Positions 22,823 to 34,576 of a stretch of DNA of 64,000 nt are shown here, in pieces (positions within the stretch are counted from its first letter, which is position 1; each line of letters begins with the position of its first letter). The translations under genes and the position numbers were made by a program. Origin of the DNA: Tribonema minus (lineage: Eukaryota; Sar; Xanthophyceae; Tribonematales; Tribonemataceae); contig JAFCMP010000108.1 in assembly GCA_017506865.1 (NCBI GenBank), forward strand, positions 124,001 through 188,000, in the 5' to 3' direction. Under the pieces are notes generated by a model, which saw only the letters and a program-made list of their open reading frames with translations, searched no databases and had not been told where the DNA came from.

Positions 22823-25220
22823 TCACTGCCGCAGCAGCGCGTACGCGCGTGGCACGCCGCGTACGCCGCCGACGCGCCCCTCCGCGCGCAGCTTGCGCAG
22901 GTGCTGCTCCACGTTGTGGTGCGCGCTGACGAGCACCGCCAGCGGCAGCGCTCCGTAAATACGGCGCGTTATCTGCAGCGAAGACAGTGCGCTCGCTGCG
23001 CCGCCGCTGCTGCTGCCGCCGCTGCTGCTGCTGCCGCCGCTGCTGCTGCTGCCGCTGAGCGCGGCTACGATCTGCGACTCGCGCTCGTTGCGGTGGCGGA
23101 TGTATTGTTGGATTTTGCGTGCGGCGTCGGCGACGGCGGGGCCGTGGCCAGGGTAAATGACAGTGCACAGCTGCTTATCTTGCGACGCGTCGCTTGCTGC
23201 GCTGGTTGCGCTGCTGTCTTGCGTGTTGGTGTCTGGTGGAGATGCGCAGAGCCGTGCCACATTGTTGAGCGTTGCCATGTAGGAGGTGACGTCGTCGAAA
23301 ACCGCCGTCCCGCACCCTGCAGCGGCAGCCAGAGCTCATGCTGATGGGTTGATCGCTGCATCTTGTTGTGCAGAGTGCTTGCAGTTTGAAGCTGATGTGA
23401 GGGTTCACAACTTGAGGTACATGAATTGACCAGCTTCACAAGAAGAGTCTGGCGGGTGTTAGAGCTGCACACTGGGGATGTGAATCCACAGGCAAAGCGT
23501 ACGTGACAGAAGGCACCTGAGCTTCGGGCATGTTACAGAGGCCGCAAAGCAGGAAAGGGCATTGGGCATTTGGCAGTTGGCCCCGCTGTGCTCACAGCAA
23601 AGCGCAACACATCATTACTTTGCGCAAGCCCTTGTAGCTGTGCATGTTGATGATGTGCTATGCATCACTGCTCAGGCAAGGCTTGCTCAGGGCTCCCAAA
23701 AGCACAGTCCGAATGGCACAGCCCATGATGACGCATGAAAGCTCTTGCCAAAGCAGGCTCACCACATCATTTTGCACACCCATTCACATGTACCCAAGAG
23801 CTTGATGGTTGTAGAGGACTGTCACAGGTTGTGTACCCTCTCGTGTCTCAACCAGGTATGCATGCACCGACACACATGTTATGTATGCTCAGGTACGTAG
23901 CCACACGAGCCCATCAGTGCTCACCCAGAATCATGTCGCCAGCAAACAGCGCGCCCTCCTCCTGCAGCACAAACGACACGTGGTCGCTGGTGTGACCGGG
24001 CGTGCGCAGCGCGCGCAGCGTGGCGCCCTGCGTGGCAAACACCTGCCCATCCGCAATGTCGCTGTACTCGAAGGTGCAAGGGGCACGTTTGTCAGGGACA
24101 TCTTTCATCTTGTACACGGGGACAGGGCCCAGGGCCTGCAGAATGTCGGGCACGCCCAGGATGTGATCGGCGTGATGGTGCTGTATGTCGTGAACGGGAA
24201 AGGGGGGGGGGGGGGAAGAGGCGGGCGAAGGGGAGTGGGGGGGGCTTTAAGGATGCTGTGTGGCTGAGGTGTGACAGCTGCAAAGTCATTGTAAGAGAGA
24301 GCGGAGCGTCAGCTCGCCATCGCGACGGAGCAGTCAAGAAAGATGGAGGCGCGCGTAGCCAATTGACTCAAGCACACTCTCGCATTGAAATTTGAGGGGT
24401 TTTGAGCTCTGTATCATGATAGGGATGGCACATCTGCAGCAGCTTTGACTCGTTCAAAGGAGCTGCTCATAGCAACCTGATTAAACTGAAACAATCTCAT
24501 GCTTTGCCTCAGTGTTGATGAAATCAACAACTGATTTTCAATGGCTGGCGCACTCCATGACTGGTCTGCAAAATTGAGGGTCTATCCATCGTGCATTCTA
24601 GTGTACACTTTTGACCTTGTGCATTCAACAGCCCTGACACAAATTTACACCAGGCTCACCGTCAGAAGAATGCCTTCGAGCCCTGTGCAGCCCACCTCCT
24701 TCATGACACTTGTGAGCAGAGGTATGTAGCTCTTCTTCCCCTCTCCCGTGTCTATGAGCCACCTTCGCCCTCCGGTTCCGACCAGGTATGTGTTGGTGCC
24801 CTGTCAACGGCAGGAAAGTGCAGTCGTCTCAGGTTTACAGCCTGTATGAAATTTATTCATCAGCATGCAATTTTGTGTGAATTGTGGAAGCCATTGGTGA
24901 AGTGATCAATGCACTTTGAACTGATCACGTGTGCAGTGTTGATTTTGCTGATTAATGGACAGGCACTGTTGTTCGCGGATGCGAGTCATTGCTCAATTGC
25001 CGACATGTATGCACCGAACGTCCTACTTTAAATCTCGCATAAATTTGGCGCGCGTACGTGCCTGAAGTGTATGAGATCCAGGGTTGAGGCCGTTGATCAT
25101 CACGACTCCTGTGGATTCACGCTTCCATGTTGGCACGTAAGGAAGCCCGCGTGGAACCTTATTGCCACCCTTGTTCACCAACTCGAGGAGTTTGTGAAAG
25201 GCTGGACTGGTGCGTAGCAT
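22823..25220 (-). CDS. LACTB2: LACTB2-type metallo-beta-lactamase-fold endoribonuclease
   Basis: Minus-strand exons 25220-25062, 24800-24660, 24180-23925 and 23316-22823 join in phase to give 349 residues (human LACTB2 is 288). LACTB2 is a single-strand endoribonuclease of mitochondria. Family landmarks in order: INGLNPGSHTLQ joined to GTNTYLVGTGGRRWLIDTGE; the metal motif ILLT joined to HHHADHILGVPDIL; GATLRALRTPGHTSDHVSF; GALFAGDMILG; GTAVFDDVTSYMATL; VIYPGHGP; KIQQYIRHRNERESQI; HLRKLRAEGRV. Extra length is a Ser/Gly-rich insert near 23000-23060. The first intron appears to use a GC donor (CAG, then GCACGT at 25061), since the in-frame junction falls exactly there and no GT is available. 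The start at 25220 (MLRTSPAFHKLLEL) is the first in-frame Met; further upstream exons are possible. It converges on the PqqB-like/HPt gene, also of metallo-beta-lactamase fold. Confidence 0.85.
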
Positions 25221-28098
25221 GCTGTCGATGAAGCTGATGGCCCATGAAACGCAACCCGATAGCACCAGCTGCAAGAACATCAGCATGATATCTTTCCCTC
25301 TAACTCCCTTCACCTCTTTTTTTCAAGATGAAGTTGAAGTTTGCCGTCGCGAAACGGCGGATCGTGTTAGGGCCGTAGCCATCTGCAGAAATGTCAATCC
25401 AGGTCTGTAAACAGCAGTGGAGGCTGCACCTTTCTTCACGTGCTGAAATGGTCGCTTGCCCCGGCGCGGCAGGGTCCCTGAGCAGCGGCGTCGGTCCAAA
25501 GTCAAAGTCACTGAGAGCAGCTACTGGCGAGCAGTCCCACTTGACTCTCATGCAGGCGTACATGGATTGCCATGCGTCCAGGTGATCCACCAACTTGAGT
25601 TTACAGGGTTTGTGTGCCATACTCTGATGAGCTTTGGCCTCAATTTGAATGTGGGTTCGCTTCCAGAATCTGATAGCTGGACTGTTAGCTCTTGTATGAT
25701 TGCACCATGTGTTGTGATTTGCCACCTTGCTAGTGTACACGCGTCAGCATTTGCACCCGCGTGACGCTCGAGCAGCGGTCCATCTAGTGTTTGGCGCTGA
25801 GTCCGTCGGCCTGAGTGTTTTCGCCAACAAACTCCTGGAATCAACAAGAGAGTGTGCTACAGTATGTACTTCTCATCGAGGCCTGGTTGCTGCCGATAAA
25901 CATTTGGTGCCCTCATGAGCCGGCTTCAGTCGACACATATGTAGGATGGAGCCAGTGCCGCACACACAAATGGTGCTGCGCTGCTATCAAGCCCTCGGGT
26001 GTGCTCAGTGCACATGCAGCGCGGGTGTCGCTGAGCCTTAAAGGCCATGAGAGTAATGACAGAAGCATCTGCGCATCTCGTTAGGCTGCCATTTAGAGGG
26101 CTGCTGGACTTTTGCGACGATTACGCGCTCCAGCGCTGCATTATTCTCTTTTCTTAAGGAGGTCAGCGCATGCACAGCTCGGTTGCGCTCAACCCATGCT
26201 GCCTACCCTATTGCTGCTGACAAGGCATGGTATGCGTGGCGCTGTAAGTCCAAGGCATCATCCAGCACTCTCAGATGCTCTCACTTCAGCACCGACATGT
26301 TTGCCGCAGCGACCTTCACACGCGCGTGCACACCCCACTCGCGCACCGCGATGGCTGTTGCCAGGTCAGGCACGGGCTGCTCCACTGGCTAACCCTAACC
26401 CTAACCCTAAGTACGAGTGCATCAGCGCACTGCGAGGCAAGAGTGGGAATGGGCGCCTGCGCGGGGTGCAGCTTTGTACAGTCAACCGCGAATTTGCCTA
26501 CAATACTTAACGAGTGCTGTCACGTGGCCCCTACTGCGTGACAGTGAGGCGCATCTCTGCGCAGTGCCTGTCTTTGGTGCCAGCTTGACGTGCGCCGTCT
26601 CGCATTGGCCTCAACCTCATCCGTACTGGCAATCATTAAGAGACCCCCTCAGCCTCAGCAAAGAGAGCACTCTGCCATTGCCGCATGCTGCGCAGGCGCT
26701 GTCGGAGTGACATTCGTCATCTACGCATGCACTGGACTGCATCTGTAGCCATCGTGCATATGCTGAGTTGCACGTCTGAGGTGCCCGCGGCGGACAACGT
26801 GTGGCGGTACTGTCTGTGCGTGCGTGAGCACCTTGTCCACGAGACTGGCGCAATGTTCAAGGGCACATGATGCTCGCAATATCAACTTCAACGCCTGAGC
26901 GCATGTTCTTGCTGCCCACATCCAATGAGCAAGCACGGCACACCGAGGCTGCAAGTGAGTGCGAAAGCAACTGAACATCATCGCACCGCATGATTTCAAT
27001 TAGCAGCCACTGGCACAGGGCCTTTGGCGAGATGAAAATGTCAAGCCGGTGCACCTCTCGGTCTCCACGTGGCAGAAGTGTAATGCCATGGCTTTGTGCA
27101 AAGAATACAAGGAACACAACGCAGTCAACATGCTCAATAACAGATGAAGTTTCAGGCGCATCTGCCGGAAGTCAATCAGAAACAGAGCATCTCATCAACA
27201 ATAGCTGCAGCGCACACGTTTCCATTTTGCTCAAGCATTGCAATCCTGCTGACCATCGCAAGGGATGTTCCCCAATGACAAATTGCCTTAAGCTGCGTTG
27301 CAAACCTCAGTCGTGCATGTTCGAAGCCGTTTCCAACCCTTGCTCGCGTCACAAGTACACACGAACGCGATTTGGCGGAGCCAGTGCTAGGCCAACTGTG
27401 CCCTCCGCACCCCCCCCTCCCACTTTTAGTAACCACTCATTGAGACGCACAAATTCAAATGCTTCTCAGTCACGCACCCATGGCTTTCGCACTACTGCGC
27501 CACTGCAGCCCGAAATGGTGCAGCCACATATGCAGCTGCCCCATCTGGCATTAGTGTCAGCGCAACCTATACAGGCACGCTCCTGTTACATAGCCATCTC
27601 AACTTTCTGAAAGTGTGCGCCCGGCGCCTCCCCCTCCCCCCCCTAGCGCTGACACACAGCAACACATCCTCTCACACACGACGCACGCTTCGTTCGCAGA
27701 GCTGAATGAGACTCTAACTCTGACGCAAGCCAGCCGGCACTTGGCTCTACATCGGCAGCTCGCTGTAGCTTCTGTTGTCTGCTCCTCATGCCTGCCCCCA
27801 TCTCCCTTCGCGGTGCCCTCACCTCCCCTACCAGCCACATTCCCCAATCAAACTGTCTTCACCGCCTGGCACTCCAAAACCTAGCGGATAAAGCACCGGC
27901 ACTCGCGGTTAGCGAGCCCTTTCAGGACGCCACGCTGGCAGCAGCGCGGCGGCAGCGGCAGCTCAGACACAGAGCCGCGCCGCGCCGTTGCCCCTGCCGC
28001 CGCCGCCAGCAATGCCGCTGCGACGCAAGCCCGATGCTCAGTCACCGCAGACTGAAATGCGCGCCTGCCGGTGCTCAGCGCCGCTGGCCCCGACAAGT
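25221..28098. other. Intergenic stretch, no confident gene
   Basis: About 2.9 kb. Two minus-strand pieces look faintly coding: 25560-25330 (DFDFGPTPLLRDPAAPGQ; DGYGPNTIRRFATANFNF) and 27100-26950 (HGITLLPRGDREVHRLDIFI). I could not link them into a gene or family. A TTAGGG-type tract lies at 26389-26410. Plus-strand open frames that overlap the KH gene's last exon are antisense shadows of alanine codons. Confidence 0.4.
26389..26410. repeat. Interstitial telomere-like tract (TTAGGG type)
   Basis: Three and a half perfect CCCTAA units. Shorter or degenerate versions occur at about 21130, 21336, 40505, 41420, 44545, 45775, 55865, 60238-60264, 60385, 60520 and 60955, mostly in introns or spacers. 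Confidence 0.8.
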
Positions 28099-31000
28099 CT
28101 ACGCGATGCGCGCCCTGGCACTGTCTGGCTCCGCTACGCCCTCGTCGTTCACGGCGCTGCCGGCGGGGGCCTTGCGCTTCAGCGCTGCTGCCGCTGGTGC
28201 CTCCTCGGCGGCGCCCCCGCCCTCGTTGTCGCCGGTCTCGTCGCTGTCCGTGCGGCCTTCCAACGAGAGTGCAGGAGTGGCGCGCACGCTGCCACTGCCA
28301 CCGTCGCTGCTGCCGCCGCCGCCGCTGCAGCTGCCGCCGCCGCCGCCGTCAGAGGCGCCCCTCTGCGCGTTCTCGTCACTACCGCCTGCGCCGCATATCG
28401 CAGCGGCGGCGCCAGCGCAGCGCCGCTTTGCCTCAGTCTCTATGTCGGGCTCTGCACCGGCCTTGCGCTTACGCGTGTCTGTGCCCGCAGCAGCGGCGGC
28501 AGCGGCGACTACGGCGGCGCCCGCGGCAGCATTGGCGGCGCTGGCGGCGGCGGTGGCAGCGGCGCCTATGGCTTTGTTGACGGTGGCGGCGAAAATGGCG
28601 CGGCGGTGGTAGCAGTAGTTGCTGCCGCGAAAGGCCAGACGGTTTCTGAGCAGCGCCACTGCGGTGTTGACGCCCTGCTGCGTGCCGCTCACTGCCACCT
28701 ACACACGGCCACGGAGCGCAAGAGATGAATGTCAGAAACATGAGTATGCGCAGGCTGTGCGCCTTTGTTGCCTTGCCAGCTCGTGACTTCAGCGTCCGTG
28801 AGTGTACCTGTCGCCATTTGTGTGATGGCACTGGCCCTGAGTTGAGCATGGCCTGTTTTGATATTGCAGTGCTGGCCGTGCAGTGTCCCTGCGGCTAGGT
28901 TTAGCGTCAAGGCTGAGTTTCATAGCTGCAGTTTCATGTGCGGGTGTCCACATCAAAAAAAGCTGCGCCAACTGAGCTGATGAACTCTGTTGTCAGACAT
29001 TGAATTTGGTGTTCATTCTGGTAGAAGCAGCACATTGCAGTATTGCATATTGGCTGGCGTCAAGCAGCTATGACCCGTATACACATGCAGGTCATGACTG
29101 CGAGTAACACTGCAGCGTCCATAATCATGATTGCGGAAGGGCTCAGCTCACATTGCTGTTGAGAGCAGTGTTCATCCTGGTCTAAGCAGCTTGGTGGTAA
29201 CCGGCACCAAACAGCTTCATGCTACATACACATGCAGATTATGCATGCCAGCATCATGGCAGAGCTCATACGCATGAATTGCAGAAGCGCGCAGCTACTT
29301 GACTCCTACAACAATGAGTCATGCGTCCACAGCACCAAGACGATGCAACGCCGTCACTACCCGTCAGTCACCGCTCATGGCAACATCGCGAGCTCTGCAC
29401 TAAAGGTAGTGTGTCCCATGCCTCTGCGTTGAAGTTACAGTGCTTAGCCGCGCGTCCAAATACGCCGCGTGCAATCATCAGCAGCAAAGCGCCCCAAATT
29501 GCGACAACATCGCGCAAACATTGGCACTGAGGTAGTCTATGAGCCGACGTTTCAAGACGCGCAGAACCGCCTACCTAGTGCAGCAGCAGTTCGCTCACAA
29601 AACAAGGCGTTTGTGCATACCTTTGCGCTGATGTTATCTATGATGACATTGGCGCCCGACTGCGCCTGGATGCTCTGAACGGTGCGGCCCACTCGGCCAA
29701 TGAGGAGGCCCTTTTCGTGCGTCCCCACTTGAACTTCCTGGCGCGTGGACTCTGGCCCGACCGCGCTCTGTCAGTGTGCAAACAGGCGTTGCAAAAGTCA
29801 GTTGAAGTGCGTATGTGCCCAGATTGCCGCGCTTCTCAAGAGTCAATGCAGTATATACACATACTATCTGCGCGCGAATGTGTCTGACGTGTTTCGAAGT
29901 ATGCTCATATTGTCATACAAGTACATCACGAGTGCTACAAAATCGAAGTCATCAATTGTAACTTCATGAAGTTGAAAAGTGCGTCTACCTACTTAATGAA
30001 AGTACACCATTTTGTATGCGTACAGAATGATGACCTATGCTAGCATGTGCATGTTGTTTCATCTTGCTCGCACTATCATATGTTTAAGTGTGTCAACAAC
30101 GACTAAATTCAACATCAGCGTAGTTATCCTCAACTTGCACCTTTTTAAACTTTCTGGTGAGAAATGAGTGTACTGGCCCCTGCATGGTATGCATGTACAC
30201 ACAACAGCAAGTCATCATCAACTTGAACCTACTAAATTCCTTTTTAGTGACGTACACCGTGCTGCATGTCAGCAGAGTGAATAGCTGGTCAAGGCATCCA
30301 GATTCTCAATGAATACTCCAAAGTACACAACATCGTCTCGAGTTTCGTTGTGCGTGCATGTCAGCCTAGACGCAGGGCGAGTCTACACGCAGGGTGTACA
30401 GCCCGATGGAAAGCTACAGCCATCATTCAAGATTCTTGACTCCAACTACCTGACATTACCTACTAGGTGGCTCACTGTAGCGCCATTGGTGCATGCATGC
30501 CTACACCAGCAACACGTCGCTGATCTGTGCTGCGGGGCCTCCGGCTAGTACATATGCAATACATGTACTTTTATTAATTTCGCTTCGCAAGGGGCAATAC
30601 ATGTACTACATTGCCTACGCGCAGGCCAAAATCGATTTTACATACATGCCTACCTTTGCATTGAGGCCGACCACGAGCCGCGCCGCCATGTGCACTGTCA
30701 AGCCTGATGAAAACACAAATGTATGCACAACCATACTCTACATACAGTATATACATGGTCCAAAAGTGTCTGTGCTAACGTACCTTGCCAATGAGGTCAG
30801 CGACAAGTCGTGCCGCCATGTGCACGCGCCACAGCTGGTTGCTGCTGATGTAGACCTGGAAGTCGCGTACGCTGAGCGCACAGCCTGAGCGTTGCTGTAT
30901 GTTGTTGGACTGGTTGCCTGACACGCAGTCGACCGCCTGCGCACGGCAGCAGCACGTTCACAGCGCAGAGGGTTGGAGTACCATAAGATATGTTTAGACT

Positions 31001-33844
31001 GAGTGACTGCAGATGTGTGACAGGGCAATGGGCAGCAGTCCAAAGGCACATGAGTGGCATGGGCTGAATGACGTGAAGGGACACTGTCTTTTGGCGTAGT
31101 ACACAAACTGCTGAGTGTACTCCGCCGAATTGGTGGTTGACTCAAGCGCGTATGCACACAGACCAGTGTGATAATCTAAGCGTGTGCATTCTGCCACACG
31201 CGCGCGTCAGTCGTGAGCAATAGTAGATTCCTTACAGCTAGATGCCAATCATCTGGGCTTTTTCGCGCCCTGAGCGAGAATTAATAAAAAGTACAGACAA
31301 AGAGAGGGCTTTTCGCGCCCCTTGCGAAGCGAAATTAATAAACGTACACTGCTTTATTATAGCTACTCTTTTGCAAACAGAATTGAAGAAGGACCGCAAG
31401 TTGATGCTTTCTCACTGAGTTGACTGAGTTGACAGACCACAAGGGAGTTTCAAACCAGCGCTGCCCAGTGTTGTGTCATGCAACCGGTTTTTCCAAGTGC
31501 TCTCAAAGTTACTAGCAGCTCACACGTGTATAATATCGTGAATGATGACACAATTTAGGCGTACATACTACGTATGTATATACCTACTGCTGTAATCAAC
31601 TGGCATGATTGCCAACCCTAGCACTAGGGTTTCCCTCACCTCAGGGGCAATGTCCACAACGCCCACAATATGCCCAGGCAGGTACGTCACAATGGACATG
31701 AGCGGTGGCAGATGAGGCAGCCAAGATGCATACCCCGCCCAGGGTCCCGCAATCGCCCACGGGGGCCCAATAGGGGGCGCAAACGGGAAAGCAGGGCCAT
31801 TGGGGCCACCATCAGGGGGTCCGCCTCCGCCTCCAGGGGGTCCACCGGGGGGTCCGCCGGGGGGGCCGCCGGGGGGTCCGCCAGGGGGGCCAGGTGGGGG
31901 GGCGCCAGGGGGGCCAGGTGGGGGGCCGCCAGGGGGTCCGCCAGGGGGTCCACCAGGGGGGCCACCAGGAGGGCCGCCAGGGGGGCCACCAGGGGGGCCG
32001 CCAGGGGGGCCGCCAGGGGGGCCAGGTGGGGGCGCGCCTGAGGGCTGTGTTGCCAAATACAGGAACCAAACAAGAAAACGCAAATGAGCGAGGCAATTGA
32101 GTGATTGCAGCGCTGGCGACCTGTGCAGTGACGGTGTCGAAAGATACACAGAAAGCTGGGCTGCATGGTGAACGTGAGAGCGCGAGAACATACAGAGTAT
32201 TATGAGATGCGCTCACTCACTTCACCTTGCAGATTTCACATTCATGCTGAGCTCAATACTTAAAGTGTATTTCAAGCAGATGCAGTGTGCTCATCAGCAG
32301 ACCTTCTTGTGAGACGTCACAAGCAGCAGCGAAGCAGCGAGCAACTTGAGTTTGCTGCTGCAGCTTGGAGACACGTACCAGTGACTCTCATCAGAGTGAA
32401 CTACCAAGTGGTGACCTACAGTACTAATCTACTTAGTAGGGCTCACATTATTGCCACCGCCGCCTGCGCCGTTGCCGCCGCTGGCGCCGCCGCTGCTGCC
32501 ACCGCCACTGGCGCCGCCGCTGCTGCCGCCGCCACTGGCGCCGCCGCTGCTGCCGTCGCCACTGGCGCCGCTGCTGCTGCTGCCGCCGCCACTGGCGCCG
32601 CCGCTGCTGCCGCCAGCGCTAGCGTTGCAGCTGCCACCGCCGGCAGCGCTGGCGGCACTGCCAGAGACGCCCGCAGCATTGACGCTGCCGGTGCCGCCTG
32701 CTGCGCTAGCACCACCATTGGTGCCGCCGCCGGTGCCGCTGCCATCACTACAGTCCATACGGTCGCCGTTGCCGCCGACATTGCGCGCGGCCCCGCCAGC
32801 TGTTGAAGATGCAGTGTTGATAAACCTTGCCGTATCCGCACGCCCCGCGGCGTTCCACGCGCCGTTGGACGCAGTGCCGCCACGCCCGTTGTAGCCCCCG
32901 CTGTGCGCAGCATCCCAGGGAGCACACGCACCCCAGTGGCCGATGAAAGGAGGCCCGCACCAGTTGCCTATGGGAGGCTCGCCCCAGTGCTCAACAGGCC
33001 CGTGCCAGTTGCGGGGGGGTGGCCTGTCCCAGTGCTCTACTGGAGGCCAGCCTCACTGGCCAGGGGGGGGTGCGCCCCACTCGCGGTTGCCGGCGGGAGG
33101 CCTATCCCAGCTGCCTGCGGGATGCGCATCCCAATAATCGGCAGGAGGCGCACCCCACTTGTCTGTGGGGGGCCTGCCCCAGTGCTCAGCAACAGGCCCG
33201 CCCCACCAGTCGTCTCTGGGACGCCCGCCCCAGTGCTCAGCAAGAGGTGCGCCCCAGTTGTGACTACCCCCCTTGCACCAGCCATTGCCGAAGCCCCCGC
33301 GCCAGCCGTAGGTATCACCGCCGCAGTGGTTCAAAAAGGTGTTTGGAGGGCCGGCGGGCCCCGGTGACCAGTATCTCCCGTGTCCCTGTGCACGCCATAC
33401 CCCGCTGCTGTGGCAAGTCACTGCGACGGACGGGTAGTTGTTGTTGAAGTTGCGGTTGACGGACGCAGGCGCGCAAGCCGTGGCAGTGCTCCTCACGGTG
33501 TTGCTGGCGGGAGCTGCCGCGCTGCCGCCACCGCCGCCACCGCTGCTGCTGGCGCCGCTGTTGGCAGCGGCGGCTGGCATCTGCGCCTTGGCCTGGCCAT
33601 TGCCCTTCGAGGACGCTGCTGCGCTGGCGCCGTTCGCCGTGTTGCTGCTGGCGTTGAGCGCTGCAACGCGTTGAGCACTGCTGCCGCCCGCGCTACCAGC
33701 GCCGTTGGTGGCGGTCTTGCTGCTTGTTGTGCCGTTGTTGACTGGGGCGGCACTGCCGCCGCCGTTGCTAGCTGACTTGCTTGACGCAGTGGCTTTGCCC
33801 TTAGTGCTGGCGGCCTTGGCCTTGCCCTTGCCTTTGCCCGCCAT
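28099..33844 (-). CDS. KH-domain RNA-binding protein with Trp-rich and Gly/Pro-rich repeats
   Basis: Minus-strand exons 33844-33057, 32900-32447, 32044-31640, 30936-30784, 29767-29621 and 28698-28099 join in phase to give about 848 residues. Order of parts: a Lys/Ala start (MAGKGKGKAKAAS); an Asn/Ser/Gly-rich region; Trp-centred repeats such as GGPVAEHWGRPPTDKWGAPP; a Gly/Ser-rich stretch; a (GGPP)n run; a KH-like domain (TYLPGHIVGVVDIAPE joined to AVDCVSGNQSNNIQQRSGC, then LWRVHMAARLVADLIGK); a second, clearer KH domain (VGTHEKGLLIGRVGRTVQSI, QAQSGANVIIDN, then VAVSGTQQGVNTAVALLRN); and an Ala-rich C-terminus with basic nuclear-signal-like patches (TRKRKAG, LKRKAPAG). KH domains bind single-stranded RNA. 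Orthology is not assigned. The first intron (33056-32901) is unusual, see findings. The exon may start earlier, at an acceptor at 33914, and join upstream exons near 34.1-34.6 kb. Confidence 0.7.
30556..30607 (-). mobile_element. 24-bp family-B tail flanked by a 14-bp target-site duplication
   Basis: GCAATACATGTACT occurs at 30556-30569 and again at 30594-30607. Between them sit 24 bases identical to the extreme 3' end of family B (TTATTAATTTCGCTTCGCAA on the plus strand). This is a minimal insertion product lying in an intron of the KH gene. Confidence 0.85.
30653..30704 (-). pseudogene. Partial duplicate of a KH-gene exon end with its splice donor
   Basis: On the minus strand the 50 bp ending at AATGCAAAG, then GTAGGC, translate as LTVHMAARLVVGLNAK. 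The true exon just upstream (30936-30784) ends LWRVHMAARLVADLIGK, then GTACGT. About 75 per cent identity holds over 43 bp. Adding the duplicate after the true exon would break phase. It is either a decaying copy or an alternative end. Confidence 0.6.
31224..31347 (+). mobile_element. Tandem family-A and family-B LINE tails
   Basis: 31224-31295 matches the last 70 or so bases of LINE family A and 31298-31347 the last 50 or so of family B, both in the plus orientation and head to tail. They lie in an intron of the KH gene, opposite to its transcription. Both end in the ATTAATAAA-GTACA motif. Confidence 0.8.
31800..32044 (-). repeat. Coding minisatellite for (GGPP)n
   Basis: About 20 degenerate 12-bp units inside the third exon of the KH gene encode Gly-Gly-Pro-Pro tetrapeptides. 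The array keeps frame throughout and opens to an aromatic/Pro segment (PIGPPWAIAGPWAGYASWLP). Confidence 0.8.
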
Positions 33845-34145
33845 GCTGACTCTGACGTCCACGGCGGTGCTCAAGCGGATGAGGTGCAACTCCGTGCAGC
33901 GCGCTAATACAGCCTGAAAGGGGGGGGTGACATGGTGTATACAGAGAGAACGGCTTTGGGGTCAGCTGGGCGATGGGGTTACACAGAGACTGATTTTGCA
34001 CCCCACAGCTGATCTAAATTGCTGATTCATGCTTTGCTACATCAAAGAAGTCCGGGATATGCTGATCATCGATGAACAAGACGGAAGCCTAGGAAATGTG
34101 TTAAAATGACAGGTATCCACTTCGGTAACAAGCTCTCTCTCGGAC

Positions 34146-34576
34146 CTGAAAGCTAGTCGGCAAATGCAGAGGCACGGTGAGAATAGGCACCAAATGGAGT
34201 GTCAGCACGTAGTGCGTCACGGCAGGAAGAGTGCCATCCTGTGCACTCGTCATGCCATCATAAGAACCTAGCATCTCGGCGATGGCAAGCTGGCAAGCTG
34301 TCGAAAAAAGTGCAGATCCAACGGTCGGCTGGCTGGGGCAAGAAGAGGCCGACATTTGGTCCGCAGAGCGTGACGCAGCTGCCTGTACATGCGCCAGGCT
34401 AGCTGGGTACTGATATAGCATCGATGATGGCAGCGATGCGGTCTCAGGCGAGCCTCACATACCCCAAAGTCCATCACTCTCTTGTTCAACAAGAAGATAG
34501 ATATGGCGTCGACGAGGATGTTGCAGCTGAACCAGACCAGCGCCAGCGCTACAGCGCTTCTGCCCACACATAGCAT
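34146..34576 (-). CDS. Possible exons encoding membrane segments, perhaps 5' part of the KH gene
   Basis: Two minus-strand exons, 34576-34463 and 34409-34146, join in phase 0. They start at MLCVGRSAVALALVWF and include two hydrophobic stretches (SAVALALVWFSCNILVDAI; VTHYVLTLHLVPILTVPLHL). The last donor (CAG, then GTCCGA) would join in phase to an acceptor at 33914 that leads, in frame, into the KH gene's MAGKGKGKAK. Another possible upstream piece is 34790-34650 (minus), containing GRAWIQAAFGGFSQQ. I recognise no family. This could be a separate small membrane protein whose last exon I have mis-joined. Confidence 0.3.

Noticed and set aside
26950-27117. Possible exon (HGITLLPRGDREVHRLDIFI) reminiscent of family-X polymerase palm segments
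   Set aside because: The similarity is limited to an R-x-D pattern; no flanking exons, fingers or helix-hairpin-helix motifs could be found.
27788-28728. Long plus-strand open frames (up to 274 codons) rich in Pro/Ala
   Set aside because: Antisense to the last KH-gene exon, whose minus-strand frame is supported by the KH domain and splice phase.
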